Numbered from the stretch's first letter, positions 10,075 to 22,340 are shown. The stretch: 64,000 bases of DNA from Nematostella vectensis (GCF_932526225.1 NC_064042.1:1099001-1163000); one strand, 5' to 3'. Notes: generated by a model from the sequence alone, not told the origin. Numbers and translations are program-made.

Positions 10075-12050
10075 TGCCAATTGTGCGGATCACGCATGCG
10101 ACGGAGTTTTAGACTAGCAAAGATCGCATGCGTGATCCGCACAATTGGCATCACGCTAGCCCGGTCGCAGCTCTAGATCCCACATGGATCTAAGCTGTGG
10201 TTTTAAAGCACTTCGTTCGAGTCGAAGTCGCCCTGCAGTTTTTTTGCCGATGAAGTTTAACTGAGGCAAACCGGCTATGCCATGCTGACGAGTCCTAACA
10301 AGGACGAAACAGCTGTCCATGGTTGCCGAACTGCACGGGTAATAGACTGTGCTAGCGTCCCGTCTTGGCCCGACTGGTGCCAATGTGTGTATGCTAGTGT
10401 GCTTCTAAAGTCCACATTTATAATATTTACACAGGGAGCCCAACTCGTAACAATGGTAGATTCCCAATAAAAATGCTTCCTATGCATATTGATAATTTTA
10501 ATTAATAATGGCGACTATTCCTCAAAGACGACTCTACCACTGTCAAAAATCACATATCTAAATCTTATTCGGAAATAGAAATAATACATTTTACTCAGAA
10601 AAATAAAAGCAAATTAGTCTAGGGTTTTGGTACGCAAAGGACCAACAGAATTGCCTAAATTACATAGATTTTTCGATCAAATGAAATTAAGTGATATCCG
10701 AAAACCAAGAATGGGAAAGTGAAATATTTGACGACAATAGGGCAAGCTCCCTCTCAAATACCAAGCTACGAATGTTTAGATTGCATAAGAAAAACTACGG
10801 TTTCAAAAATATTCAGAGAATGTAACCAACATACCATAGGGCATCATAACAAGACTCAGCAACCACGCCCATTACATCGCCCCACTCCCCCTTTTTCCCA
10901 CGTCTGACACACCTCAAAACGTATCGTGTTCAGCTATTGTTAAGATAAGCCAATCAGACCGAGGGTTGTAAATCATAAAAATTAATGGCCGTTTTGCTTT
11001 CAGATCCCTAAATTGCCATGTCCGATATATCTTAATGATAAAACTGATATCTGAGATATGCGTCATAACCTCCCCCCCCCTCTCCACCCCATCACAGATT
11101 GTCTTTAGCTTAGGACAAACTGAACACCATCATATCACTGAACACTATCATATCAAACCATTTCTTGGAATAATCAACTCCTTGTACCAGATTGCCAAGT
11201 TAAGCCCGTGGGAATGGAGTCCCGCGCTATAAACGACTCGGCAATAACCGCATCAGGTAACTACAACTCTTGGAGCAGGGCTGAATACGGCCGTCTCAAC
11301 AACATGGGGGTGTCCAACTCACACCATGGGATGTGGATGGCGTCAAGAAATCGCGCTGGGGAGTACCTTCAGGTCGACCTTGGACAGGCCGTAATAGTAA
11401 CAAAAGTGGCTACGCAAGGACGACCGGATGCCGACCGATGGGTGCCAAGCTATAAGATCGGTTATAGCTCTGACCTCACAACCTGGCTTGTGTATCGCGA
11501 TGATAGACAGGAAAAGGTAACTGGCTGACAAGTGAGATGGGTAGGAAAAGAGATGGGATGGGGGAAGGGGGCGAGAGGGGATGGTGGGACTCAGTTTTTT
11601 TGTCAAAGAGGGGAATGCTTGAGTATACACGGGAGGGGGGGGGGGGAGCTGAGGGGGTCGAGGGGAGTATTTGGGGTTAAGGAAGCTGGAGGATTTTCGC
11701 TACTTGTAAATGCTCTGGCCAATAATCGCACTGGTAAATTGTGTGTGTATGCTTTAAATTAACAAGGCGAAGTTTGTCGGGCCCCTAGTGAAGACAAAAA
11801 TCGGGCGCGACTCGTTAAATCTGTTGACGAGTCGCGCCGGAGTTCTAAAAGATGGGTAGACTTCTGGCTTCCTCTCTGTAGATATGTGAGTCACAGTTTC
11901 CTTTTTCAGGTTTTTACTGGCAATTCAGACAGAAACACGATCGTCTACGGAATATTTGAGCCGCCTATTCTAGCTCGAGGGATACGCTTCGTGGTGGAAA
12001 CTTACCAAGAGCAGCCAGCTCTGCGAGTCAAAATTTTTGGATGCAAATAA
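9998..12050 (+). CDS. Secreted discoidin (F5/8 type C) domain protein
   Basis: Two well-supported 3' exons, 11191-11516 and 11910-12050 (TAA at 12048), join in phase 0 across a GT-AG intron (donor AAG|GTAACT; acceptor CTTTTTCAG). Together they encode about 156 residues of F5/8 type C domain. It starts with the usual CQVKPVGMESRAI block, has the GEYLQVDLG strand (core of the fold) and ends ARGIRFVV..LRVKIFGCK. This domain binds glycans, lipids or collagen in secreted and cell-surface proteins. The 3' exon pair opens in phase 1 after TTGTACCAG. The 5' exon is uncertain: the signal peptide at 9998 (MKPCIRILLVALLLWKHASGED) is the nearest candidate, but no strong phase-1 donor is visible and its frame runs into a hairpin and stops at 10115-10117. 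An AATAAA lies at 12577. The discoidin exons are secure; the link to the signal exon is inferred. Confidence 0.7.
10071..10154. repeat. 31-bp perfect inverted repeat (hairpin)
   Basis: Left arm 10071-10101 and right arm 10124-10154 are exact reverse complements, with a 22-base loop. The arms contain GATGCCAATTGTGCGG and GATCACGCATGCGA. The left arm begins exactly where the tandem duplication homology ends and lies about 120 bp upstream of the hammerhead motif. Confidence 0.9.
10273..10327 (+). ncRNA. Hammerhead ribozyme motif (type I)
   Basis: All conserved core elements are present: CTGACGA (10285-10291), stem II GTCC/GGAC (10292-10295 with 10302-10305, loop TAACAA), GAAA (10306-10309) and a TC before the predicted cut between 10317 and 10318. 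Stem I pairs CCATG (10280-10284) with CATGG (10318-10322), then after an internal loop GGC (10273-10275) with GCC (10325-10327). Stem III is a very short palindrome, ACAGCTGT (10309-10316). Such short stem III forms are known in metazoan retrozymes, SINE-like repeats and Penelope-type elements, where they work better as dimers. The flanking sequence 10155-10480 is probably the host element. Activity is not demonstrated. Confidence 0.85.
10480..11190. other. Intron or intergenic sequence upstream of discoidin exons
   Basis: No coding signal before the acceptor at 11187-11190 (CTTGTACCAG). It contains a short duplicated phrase, 'CATCATATCACTGAACA'/'CACTATCATATC', near 11130-11155. Confidence 0.4.
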
Positions 12051-14597
12051 TAACTGGTTATAAATACGGCGGCTTTCAGGGGTCTTCCAATTTCAAAAGT
12101 AGTTGTCACTTGCAAGCCGAAGGGCCCTTAAATACCCGCTTGTTTTAGTTGTGCTCACATTGCATTTTCACTTGATTTCAAAAACGCTGTCAGTGCAAGT
12201 GACGATTGGCGAATGACAGTTCTAAGAATGATGATACATAAACTCGTCCTCAGCTTCTCGCGCCTCGTGCTCGATGCATCGCCACAGGGACCCCGAGCGA
12301 TGCCTGCGGAGGAGTCTAATGGCGGCGTGTTCCTCACACATGCGGGAGTGTTTATTAAATAACCTGAGGGGGAGGGGAGGTAAAGTTGTGACCCAGAACA
12401 CCTTAAGTGCGTCACAACTCCGACTCCCCTTTCTATGTAACAATTAGACGACAAGTTAGAGTTTTCTATGAGTTTTCTATTTTGCACTACGCATGTAATG
12501 AACATAACGATACGATACGGACTACCTATGCGGTTTACAGTCATGAGAAAGAGAAAGTTTGTAAGCACTGTCAGTAAATAAAAAAACGATTTCTGACTTT
12601 TTTTTTGTTGATTTTGAATAATAGTATTGTGTCGTTTGTCTTTCGCTGCCGCTCTAAAAGTCGCGACTGTAAAAATTGCCTCCGTATGACACTGTAGTTT
12701 CTACCTCACCCCATTCCCCATGGATGTCCTCCTTTTCTCTTTTCGCCCCTCCCCCCCTCCCCTAGCTAACTTGTAATAACAGGCGACTTGTCTCAGTCCC
12801 AAGGGTTAGCCTGGCGAAATACTTTCCATTATAAACCTTCAAGAGAGATCGAAATACTTTTTTTGTTTGGGTTACGGAGGGTAAACAGTCAGTGAATGTA
12901 GATCTTACATGTCGGTACATCATGATTCATGATCATGATATGAGGGAACTGAGTCTGGTTACATGGAGTTTGCTTTTGTTATAGATGCATCAGCCCATGG
13001 AGTTCCCGTGCGAGGAGTCCGCATTGATAGTAGCGTCCATCAATACGTCAAAAGCAACTCATTTCTAATAACGTGCTCAGCATATCATATCATATAAAGA
13101 CTCCCTTCAAGGAAAAACTTAACTCAGTTTGCCTCCATCCTAGATCATAAATGCGCATCGCAAGCGGTACTAACCTTTGGGGGGGGGGGTCCTGGAGGGG
13201 TAAAACTTCTTTTATATGCCGAAAAACGTTGTTAAACTATATAATTTTTTTCTCATTTCAAGAGCTTTTTAATAGCATTAAACTTCAAACCCCTGCTGCT
13301 CAGCGGACGTCACTTCCTAAGACCCCTAACCCTTCTAAATTTAGGCCTCTTTTCACCCCCCCCCCCCCCTCCCCTGTAAATTATACAGTACAGCCACCGG
13401 GATTTTGCGAGAATAACGGGCGGGAAACGGGATTTGGACCCCCCCCCCTAAGGACCCTGCTTTGGCGGTCCATCATATGCGTGTACGGGCTTCGTTGACC
13501 TAACCTGGTTGGTGACTATTGTTGCCATCATTTCTTGCCTATGATTTGCATTTTCTAACATAGTTAACTGTGAAAGGCTTTTATACGCACCTGACAATTC
13601 TGCATTTCTTGGTAGCCGGTCAGGGGCGGATCCAGGATTTCAAAAAAAGGGGGTAGATAATGGCCGGATAGACGGCTTATAACTGAACCAAGGGTTCTTG
13701 GTAGGTCACATAGATCTAACAATGTTTCAAGCTGATCAGAATTGAATTTGTCGCGTCAGCAAAGTCAAGCAGGCGATGGCACATGGACAGTACCTTCTCC
13801 GTAGTTTCTTCAAACAAAGTTCCTTTTTTCCTCTTTTTTTTTTTTTTGCTCAAAGAAAAGGGGGGGGATGGATATCCACCCAATCCCCATCCCCTGTATC
13901 CCCCCCACCGGTAGCTAGGATTGGCTTAATATTGGATTTAAAAAGCAGCCCCCATTCAGCGGTCGTGTTCTATGGCTGTTTTTGTTAATAATAAGTGTTT
14001 TTCAGAGGATACCGTAGACGCAAGCCGTATTTACCTCGATCGTCGGTTTAAGCCACATCGCCCGCGTTACAATTGAATTAAAACAAACATGAACAAACTA
14101 TAGCTCATTTTAAAGCTTTTAATTATTAAAATAATTATATTGTCTTTTCTAGAATTTTCTAGAATTTCGTTCTTTACACTGACACACACTTTAGCTAGGC
14201 ATTATTTATTGATTCTGTTTTTCAGTAGAATGTACAAAGAAAGTTTTGCATGAAGCATTGACTTATTACTATATTCCTGACTATAGATGAATCCTCCCTG
14301 TACTGTTTTATTTTGTGCAATATTAAAATTTAAACTACAAAATCGAAAGCACCCTTATTTGTGATATGGTATAAGCACTTTGCTCTGAATTTTACACATC
14401 TACAAAAAATAGCACATATGACATGGCTATAATCATAAAAATTTAAGACTGCGAATGGTGGTATCGAGTATTGATGACCAAACTACTTAAGCACTACTAT
14501 GTGGTATGGGTGTGGGTGTGTTGGGGGGGGGGGGGGGGGGTGTTAGGGTCGTGTGTAGCTTAGGGGAAGTGGAAGGTGGAAGGAAAGGATAAATAAT
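12051..14597. other. Gene-free stretch with homopolymer tracts and a possible hAT-like terminus
   Basis: No gene is recognised. There are G or C runs at 13179-13189, 13357-13369, 13439-13448, 13860-13868 and 14521-14540. CAGGGGCGGATCCAGGATT at 13621-13639 looks like the terminal inverted repeat of many hAT-type elements, but I find no partner terminus; the block to about 13920 may be a decayed MITE. Confidence 0.35.
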
Positions 14598-14775
14598 AGA
14601 GACCTTTAGATCCATGGACCAGGTCCACGACCAGGACGAGTTTTGGCCGCGCGCGCACTGGTACTACAGACTAGTCCTCGGCCTGGTCGTCGTCAAATTG
14701 CAACATTTAGATAGTAAACAAACCGTCGGAATGCAATTTTATTAAGTTTGTTCATAGTTTGGCCATGTTTGAGCC

Positions 14776-16510
14776 ATGTTCTCCAAGGAAAACATTCTAA
14801 CATCTTCAATTATGCTATACCTCGACGATTTTTTGGAGGAGGAAGATGTCATTCGAGTTATCTTGGAGCAAAATCGGAAAAATCCTGCCATTCCTCACGA
14901 GAATTACAGTCGGATCGAGGAGACACTCGGTGATATGTCTGAGGCTGAACTAAAGGCTGAGTTTAGGTTCGGTCGTGGCGAAATTGACCTGCTTCTCGAA
15001 GCTCTTCAAATCCCGGAGTCATTCAACTGCATCAATGGAACTGTTTCTTCTGGTTTGGAAGGACTATTGATGTTTTTGAGGAGGTTTGCATACCCTTGCA
15101 GACTCGGTGATATGATCCCACGGTTTGGTCGCTCTATTCCTGAGCTTAGCCTCATTTTATCAGAGGTCACCGATTTTATTGTGAATACACATGGTCATCT
15201 GCTACTTGACTTGAATCAACCCTGGTTACAGCCATTCCAATTGGAGTCGTTTGCTCGGGCAATCAGCCGAAAAGGTGCTGCGCTGGACAACTGTTGGGGT
15301 TTTGTTGATGGCACTGTAAGACCCATCTGCCGTCCAGGAGAGCACCAAAGAATAATGTATAATGGCCACAAAAGAGTTCATGGTATTAAATTCCAGTCCG
15401 TGGTGGCGCCAAATGGCCTAATAGCCAACCTGTTTGGTCCAGTCGGTAAGTGCTTTTTTATTGTTTGACCCACTGGATCACTTGAAGATCCCCATACATG
15501 TACTATAGTTTCTTTCATAAAATATGTTGAAAGTCTTTATTAATGTCAATGTTAAAATTGGTTACATTAGATTTTGCATTATTTTTAATCTAGAAATTTG
15601 ATGTTGCGACACCATGATTTGTGCAGGTTTTCTGATTGGCTGTTTGAAAATATTTTGACTTACCTAGTAACAATACTGTAAACAGTGCCTCATAGTACAT
15701 AGCATGTACATACTACTACTATAAAAGAGAGCTCATTTTACAGCCATTCATTTTTCACACTATGTCATTTCTCTTTCACATATACTTGGTCTGAGTCTCT
15801 ATCTGTTACATTGCAAATGACCTTATCTTTGTGCGCCAACCATAGTTTGTTAGTACTGTGTACTATTAGGAACTTTTTTTCTTCCTTTTTTTGCACATAA
15901 AAAGACATGTGTATTGAAGAACTAACATACTTTTTCACATTTCCAGTACAAGACTTAGAATTTCACAATATTCTCATTCGTAAAAATATTATTCTCCCTC
16001 TACAACAACATGCTTGTGTTTTAGAATGCCACAGCTAAATATAAAATTGTTTCACAATGAATTTAACAAATGTTAAATTTTCTTTCACATACAGAGGGAA
16101 AGAGGCATGATGCGAGGATGCTACAGATGTCAGGGTTACTGCACCAACTTCAGCAATACTCTGTTGATCAAGCACGGCAGCCACTTTGCATCTATGGGGA
16201 TCCTGCTTACCCTCTCAGAGTTCAGCTACAGGCACCATACAAACATGCTCACCTCACAGCCGACCAAGAGGCCTTCAATTCTTCAATGAGCAAAGTTTGA
16301 TCGGCTGTTGAGTGGGTGTTTGGGGACATTGTCTCCTATTTTGCCTTTCTGGATTTCAAAAAGAATCTCAAGATGGGACTTAGTCCAGTTGGTACCATGT
16401 ATGCTGCCTGTGCTCTTCTACGAAATGCTCATACATGTTTATACAGCTCTATGTCTAGCTCTTTTTTTGACCTAGAGCCACCTACTATTCAAGAGCACTT
16501 TCAAGTTTAA
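14776..16510 (+). pseudogene. PIF/Harbinger DDE transposase (two exons, one nonsense codon)
   Basis: Exon 1 is 14776-15445 and exon 2 is 16095-16510. The 649-bp intron has donor GTCG|GTAAGT and acceptor CACATACAG, with a phase-1 join giving EGKRHDARM. The product is 361 residues, close to other HARBI1-like transposases. All three acidic catalytic residues are visible: Asp near 178 (GFVDGTVRP), Asp near 259 (YGDPAYP) and Glu near 296 (AVEWVFGDI). A TGA at 16298-16300 stands just before the last of these; CGA to TGA, a CpG transition, is the simplest origin. The enzyme would cut and paste the element with help from its Myb-like partner. As written the catalytic Glu is lost. Confidence 0.88.
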
Positions 16511-17873
16511 TGAAAATAATTTGGGCTATTCCATTTTTGTTCCCCTCATATCAAAGAGCCAGAAAGAGTCTTTTATATTGACTCTGGATTTCCTTAGGGG
16601 TCTTCAGTTTTGAACCTGGTTTTCCACAGGGGGCTTTGATTTCAACTATAGATTTCTATATGTTTGCTAGAGTCTTGATTAGCAATAGGGTGCATAAATT
16701 TATCTGACATTTCCACAGGGGTAACATGAGAGATTCTAGATTTCCACTGTGGTAGAGCAAAGTTCCTCGATTGGGGGATTACAAATTTTAAATGGAATAT
16801 GGCACTTTCTGTCAGTCTTTTATTAGCTAGCTGCTAGTTTCTGTTTTTAATTCTATTCTGCTAGTTTCTATTTTTTTGTTATTTGTCGAATATGAAGGAG
16901 CCAATTATATTCATAATTATACGAGGCTTGTTAAGACAGATTCTTTTAGTGTTTAAAGCAACTTGTGGCAAAAAATCTGGTTACTTAGAAAGTACCAAAC
17001 CTATTGGCTTTATTTGGCAACTTTTGAAAGGTTTGCATATAAAAAGAAACTTTTGTTTCCTTGATGGCAGCCTAGGAAAATCAATTCCTTTAGGTGGTGA
17101 ACTTTAATTTTTCGGCTTCCATGAATATTTCTTGGGAGGACTAACCAAAGTAAATACTGACCTATAGTTCTTTCAAAGTAAATTAAAACTAAGCCAGGGG
17201 GTTGTCAACGTTCGAGTATATAGATTTTTGATTGCTACAGGTATTCTATAAAATAAAACCCTTTTAGATTCTTGTGAAGTGACAGAGTTGATACTTGCTT
17301 GATACATGCCTCTCAAAACCCTCAGATGATAGAGTACAGGCCACATGCTACCTGTATGCAAGTATTTTCACCTCTATCCCATGTCCAGAGCTGAAGTGGG
17401 TACTACACGAGAGGGTGGCTATCTTGAAAAGTATCTGGCCTTATATCCATCTTTTAAGTGATTTCATAAATTATGTATTCATATCCCTCACATGGAAGAG
17501 ATGCAAGTCACAAATACAGTTTGAATGGGTTTAATTGATTTTTCTAGCCCCCCCCCTCCCCTGTATTTTCTAAAGCCTTTTCTGTTGAGGAGGTGTGGAT
17601 TTTTCCTGGGAACAGATGCCACCTGGAATTTGACTGCTTTTGTTGTCTATTGTTGAACAAACACAACTTTGACCCATGAATAATAAATGTAGCCCACTTT
17701 GTAGAAAATATGATTTTACTTTATTTTCCAAAGAATCTACTCTATAAAGAGTTTGGCACCAAGCAGATTGCTGAAGTGTTCAATAGAGAAGTACTTGAAC
17801 TCTGCTATAAAATGTCAGCAATTGACTATCAATAAATTTTATAAAAGAAACATTTAAGAAACATGACATTATT

Positions 17874-17932
17874 GCAGAGATGCTGTTAAAAATACTAGGT
17901 CCTTGCATTTTTAACAGCATTCAGCATCTCTG
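17874..17932. repeat. Imperfect hairpin at end of accessory gene
   Basis: GCAGAGATGCTGTTAAAAAT and ATTTTTAACAGCATTCAGCATCTCTG are inverted copies around a short loop. It overlaps the 3' end of the accessory frame. Confidence 0.55.
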
Positions 17933-18622
17933 TTAGGACATTCATCATGGCCATATTCATGGCTTGCTGTTGTTGTTGCTGTTGCATATGCATCTGCTGT
18001 GCCTGTTGTTGCTGCTGGAGCAGGTAGCCATGGAATTGCTGCTGTTGCTTTAATTCATTTCCTCTGATCTCTAGCTCTCTTGCCCTCTCCTGACTACGTA
18101 CTGCTATGCTCTGCTCCATTAATTGCACCAAACTTCGCTGTGTCTTTCTCTTTGGCTGGTCTTCTTCGCCCTTGTCTTCGCCACTCTCTTTTCTCTTCTT
18201 GGTTGCACTTAATCTCTCTGTTGCCTTCTTCCTCATATCTTCTGCCATAACCTTCTCGTCATCCACCCTCTCTTTCCTTTCCCTTTCCCAGTCCTCTATA
18301 AGCTAGTTGTAGTCTGTAAGCATCTGGTGCTTTTCATCGTACATCACCTCTACCCCACTGTCTCTCTTCTCTCTCTCTTCTCTTTTTTTAAAAAGTCTTC
18401 ATGCAGACTATTAAACCTCTTTCTCACCGACCTTTGAGTGACCTTAAACCCATGGTTTTCTTTTAAATTGAGGGCGATTTTGTCCCACTTCTGTCCTCTC
18501 TCTTTTGATGCGTAAGGATGCTTGTGAGGCTCCGCAATAACCTCTTTCAGAAGTGAGACATCGCTGTCAAATTTCCATATAAAGAGCTCTCTTTTTTCCG
18601 CCACTTTTTTATCCTCAGACAT
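17895..18622 (-). pseudogene. Harbinger Myb-like accessory protein (frameshifted)
   Basis: ATG at 18622 opens a trihelix/Myb-SANT-like region (residues about 13-75: IWKFDSDVSLLKEVI, then GQKWDKIALNL, then SVRKRFNSL). This is the DNA-binding partner needed for transposition in this superfamily. The frame is lost in a GA-rich run near 18360-18390. It resumes in another frame (GVEVMYDEKHQMLTDY), meets TAG at 18303-18305, and continues to 17895 as a basic then glutamine-rich C terminus (runs of Q near 17965-18050). So there is one frameshift and one nonsense codon. It faces the transposase gene, the usual convergent arrangement. Confidence 0.75.
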
Positions 18623-19634
18623 TTTGTACTGTAAAAAATCAAGATTGAGTCTATTAAGCGTCTGAATTTAGTCAATTACAGAAAATTACGAGTACTTAGG
18701 CTTATAGTCAAAAAGATGAAGTTTGTTTACATTGCAGTGTTACGGTGGCAAATGCTCACTGTTATCAAACATGTTGGGAACAATAAAAACGTGGAACAAT
18801 AAAAATGTGGGCGTGAAAAAAACTTAAGCGAAACTTTCAGCCCTTAGTTAGCCCTCCGAATATATATTTTCTGAAAATGATCGTTAGGGTAACTGAATTA
18901 TGCAAATTTTATCGTAAATGAACAATCAAAACAATACGAGAAAAGCAACAAAGGGAAGACCGCGAAGTTTTAGCCGCTTTATTTGTATCTCAAAAAACGA
19001 TAGATATGCATCTTCTTTTTACAGAGTTGCTTGAATTCTTTATCACATTTACCTTTCACAACACTGTCAATATTTCCTATAGACTTTTGATAAACAGAAT
19101 GATTTGCAAAAATAAAAAACATACCTTGAACAAACTGGTCTCGTGAGTACCACTTTGCTGTGTAAACTTGTCGTCGCCCACTCGAGGGCGACCAGTTTTG
19201 ACAGTAGCGTGACCGTGACAGGCCATCTGCGCATGCGCACACAACGCGCGAGCTTAAACTCGTCCTGGTCGTGGACCTGGTTCTCGGATCTAAAGGTCTC
19301 TAATATCAGAACAATGTTGAAGGCATGGTTGTTAGAGAGGCTTTTTTCAGGTCTGCGCAAGGCGAAGCTGTATTTCGTATGGACAAGGGTCTAACCAATT
19401 ATATGCTTTAATCTTTTTACAGCCTCGGCGTTTGATCCAAGTGAAATAAGTTAGAATGCTCTCACTTGTTTGGTCTATTAGCTATTAGCCTGTCCTCAAG
19501 GCGCGCATGTCTTGGCTATGTGCTCCGCAAGGTTGGGTGATATCGCGGTCCAAGCGCATCTCCAAAGGGGGGGTCCGAGGGATCCAGGCCTTGACCTCTT
19601 CGTTGGTAGTTAAGAAGCCTGTTAATTTCAGTGT

Positions 19635-19770
19635 ACATTTGGATAGAAAAAGTTTCTAGATGGATCTAGTACCCTATTACACCAGAGTAAGGATGCCGAT
19701 TGGTCCGTCGTCAGTGAATTACTTCTGTGGACGCCACCGTGCGTTTCTCTCTAGACACGCATGTTCCCGT
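19635..19770 (+). repeat. Dispersed repeat, copy A (pairs with 56996-57135)
   Basis: TTTGGATAGAAAAAGTTTCTAGATG and the following 110 bases match 56996-57135 in the same order: CTAGT..CC..TTAC.CCAGAG.TAAGGA, GTGAATTACT, then TAGACACGC against TACACGCCCC. No coding content. The class is unknown. Confidence 0.55.
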
Positions 19771-20090
19771 AAGGTTGCCTCATTAAGCATCCAGAAGAAA
19801 CACTATTGAGGATCCAAAAAATGCTTCCTGAACTATAGCAGAAACATTGAGCACACGTTTGTGTCGATACGTTTGTGTCCACGTCTTTTAACCGGGACTC
19901 TCGCGGGTAATTGTTTAAAAAAATCGTTCAAATTGAAACCCGTTTAGGAGCCCCTTCAAATCCTGCAATCGATCTGATCTGTGGCGAATATGATGACCAA
20001 TGCTTCTAGTTTGAGCAAGAGACCGCAATGGTCTCTAAGATGTTATTAATCTTCGAGGAATTGAACGGGCAAATAAAACCGCTGTTTAGG

Positions 20091-20705
20091 GGTCTTGGCA
20101 ATACTAGCTCGACTTGGCAATTCTAGCTCGTCTTGGCAATACTAGCTCGTCTTTGCAATACTAGCTCGTCTTTGCAATACTAGCCCGTCTTTGCAATACT
20201 AGCTCGTCTTTGCAACACTAGCTCGTCTTGGCAATACTAGCTCGTCTTTGCAATACTAGCTCGTCTTTGCAATACTACCTCGTCTTTGCAATACTAGTCC
20301 GTCTTTGCAATACTAGCTCGTCTTTGCAACACTAGCTCGTCTTTGCAATACTAGCTCGTCTTTGCAATACTAGCTCGTCTTTACAATACTAGCTCGTCTT
20401 TGTAATACTAGCTCGTCTTTGTAATACTAGCTCGTCTTTACAATACTAGCTCGTCTTGGCAATACTAGCTCGTCTTTGCAATACTAGCTCGTCTTTACAA
20501 TACTAGCTCGTCTTGGCAATACTAGCTCGTCTTTGCAATACTAACTCGTCTTTACAATACTAGCTCGTCTTGGCAATACCAGCTCGTCTTTATAATACTA
20601 GCCCGTCTTTGCAATACTAGCTTATCTTTGCAATACTAGCTCGTCTTTGCAATACTAGCTTATCTTTGCAATACTAGCTCGTCTTTGCAATATTAGCTTG
20701 CTGTT
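20091..20705. repeat. 19-bp minisatellite, ~32 copies
   Basis: The unit is AATACTAGCTCGTCTTTGC with TTTGC/TTGGC/TTTAC variants. Period 19 keeps no open frame. A CAA/TTG-rich stretch without genes follows to 21080. Confidence 0.95.
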
Positions 20706-21087
20706 GATGGTGTGCTATTATTAGCGTTGTTTTTGTTATTGTTTTTTACTAGTGTTGTAGCTGTTATTGTTGCTGTCTATGTTGCTGTTGTTGTCCTTAC
20801 ATGGCGATGTGTATCATCTGCTACATTGTGTACAAGCGTCTTATGAGGTTAGCTGCTTACTGCATGGCGATGTCTAAAAACATTACCTAGTATCTCAGTA
20901 TAGTATAATTTCGGTTTTGAGTAATATTTTTAAATTTAAAACTTTAAACTTAATTTTTTTTATTTTGTAATATTAGAAAAACGATACTGAGAGTAATGAG
21001 GAAGAAGTCTGGGCACGACAACACGCGCGAGAGAGATCCCAGCTATACCACGGATCATATCACTTTGTGTCAAGACCGATATCACTT

Positions 21088-22340
21088 AATGGGATGTAGG
21101 ACACACCCAATGGGATATAGGACACACCAAATGGGATAAAAGACACACCCAATGGCATATAAGACACGCCCAATGGGATATAGGACACACCAAATGGGAT
21201 AAAAGACACACCCAATGGGATATAGGACACACCCAATTGGATATAGGACACACCCAATGGGATATAAGACACAACCAATGGATAAAAGACACACCCAATG
21301 AGATAGATATAGGACACACCCAATGGGATATACGACACACCCAATGGGATATAGGACACACCCAATGGCATATAAGACACGCCCAATGGGATATAAGACA
21401 CACACAATGGGATATACGACACACACAATGGGATATAGGACACACCCAATGGCATATAAGACACACCCAATAGGATATAAGACACACACAATGGGATATA
21501 AGACACACCCAATGGGATATAGGACACACCCAATAGGATATAGGACACACCCGATGGGATATAAGACACACCCGATGGGATATAAGACACACCCAATGGG
21601 ATATAGGACACACCCAATGGAATATCGGACACACCCGATGGGATATAAGGCACATCCAATGGGATATAGGACACACCCAATTGGATAAAAGACACACGCA
21701 ATTGGATATAGGACACACCCAATGGGATATAAGACACACCCAATGGGATATACGACACACCCAATGGGATATACGACACAACCAATGGATAAAAGACACA
21801 CCCAATAGGATATAGGACACACCCGATGGGATATAAGACACACCCGATGGGATATAAGGCACATCCAATGGGATATAGGACACACCCAATTGGATAAAAG
21901 ACACACGCAATTGGATATAGGACACACCCAATGGGATATAAGACACACCCAATGGGATATACGACACACCCAATGGGATATACGACACAACCAATGGATA
22001 AAAGACACACCCAATTGGATAAAAGACACACGCAATTGGATATAGGACACACCCAATGGGATATAAGACACACCCAATGGGATATACGACACAATCAATG
22101 GATAAAAGACACAACCAATTGGATAAAAGACACACGCAATGGGATATAGGACACCCAATGGTATATAAGACACACCCAATGAGATAGATATAGGACACAC
22201 CCAATGGTATATAAGACACACCCAATGGGATAAAGGACACGCCCAATGGGATATAACACACACCCAATGGGATAAAAGACCACACCCAATGGCAGATAAG
22301 ACACACAATGGGATATATATTGACTCACTCGATGTGATAT
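21088..22340. repeat. 21-bp minisatellite, ~58 copies, with ~209-bp higher-order unit
   Basis: The unit is CCCAATGGGATATAGGACACA with AAGA/ACGA/GGCA and 20-bp variants. A block of about 155 bp starting at GGCACATCCAATGGG (21649) is repeated almost exactly from 21858, so about 209 bp acts as a higher-order unit. Because 21 is divisible by three, all three minus-strand frames stay open for up to 408 codons. They encode monotonous heptads (GCVLYPI, HWVCLIS, PLGVSYI), and having all three frames open equally argues against real protein. Confidence 0.95.

Larger units (their letters stand above)
14598..19301. mobile_element. PIF/Harbinger DNA transposon, end to end
   Basis: Terminal inverted repeats of about 45 bp lie at 14598-14643 and 19256-19301: AGAGACCTTTAGATCC then ACCAGGTCCACGACCAGGAC in both, differing at about four bases. 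They are flanked by AAT on both sides, a 3-bp target duplication (TAATA is an equally possible reading because of local symmetry). Inside are a two-exon DDE transposase on the plus strand and a Myb-like accessory gene on the minus strand, converging, as is usual for this superfamily. Both genes are damaged. The gap 16511-17890 holds no other gene. Confidence 0.9.

Noticed and set aside
20091-20705. CRISPR-like array
   Set aside because: Direct tandem 19-bp units without unique spacers, in eukaryotic DNA.
21060-22308. Open frames of 344-408 codons across the 21-bp array
   Set aside because: All three minus frames and several plus frames are open at once because the period is a multiple of three; the peptides are monotonous and there are no splice or start signals.
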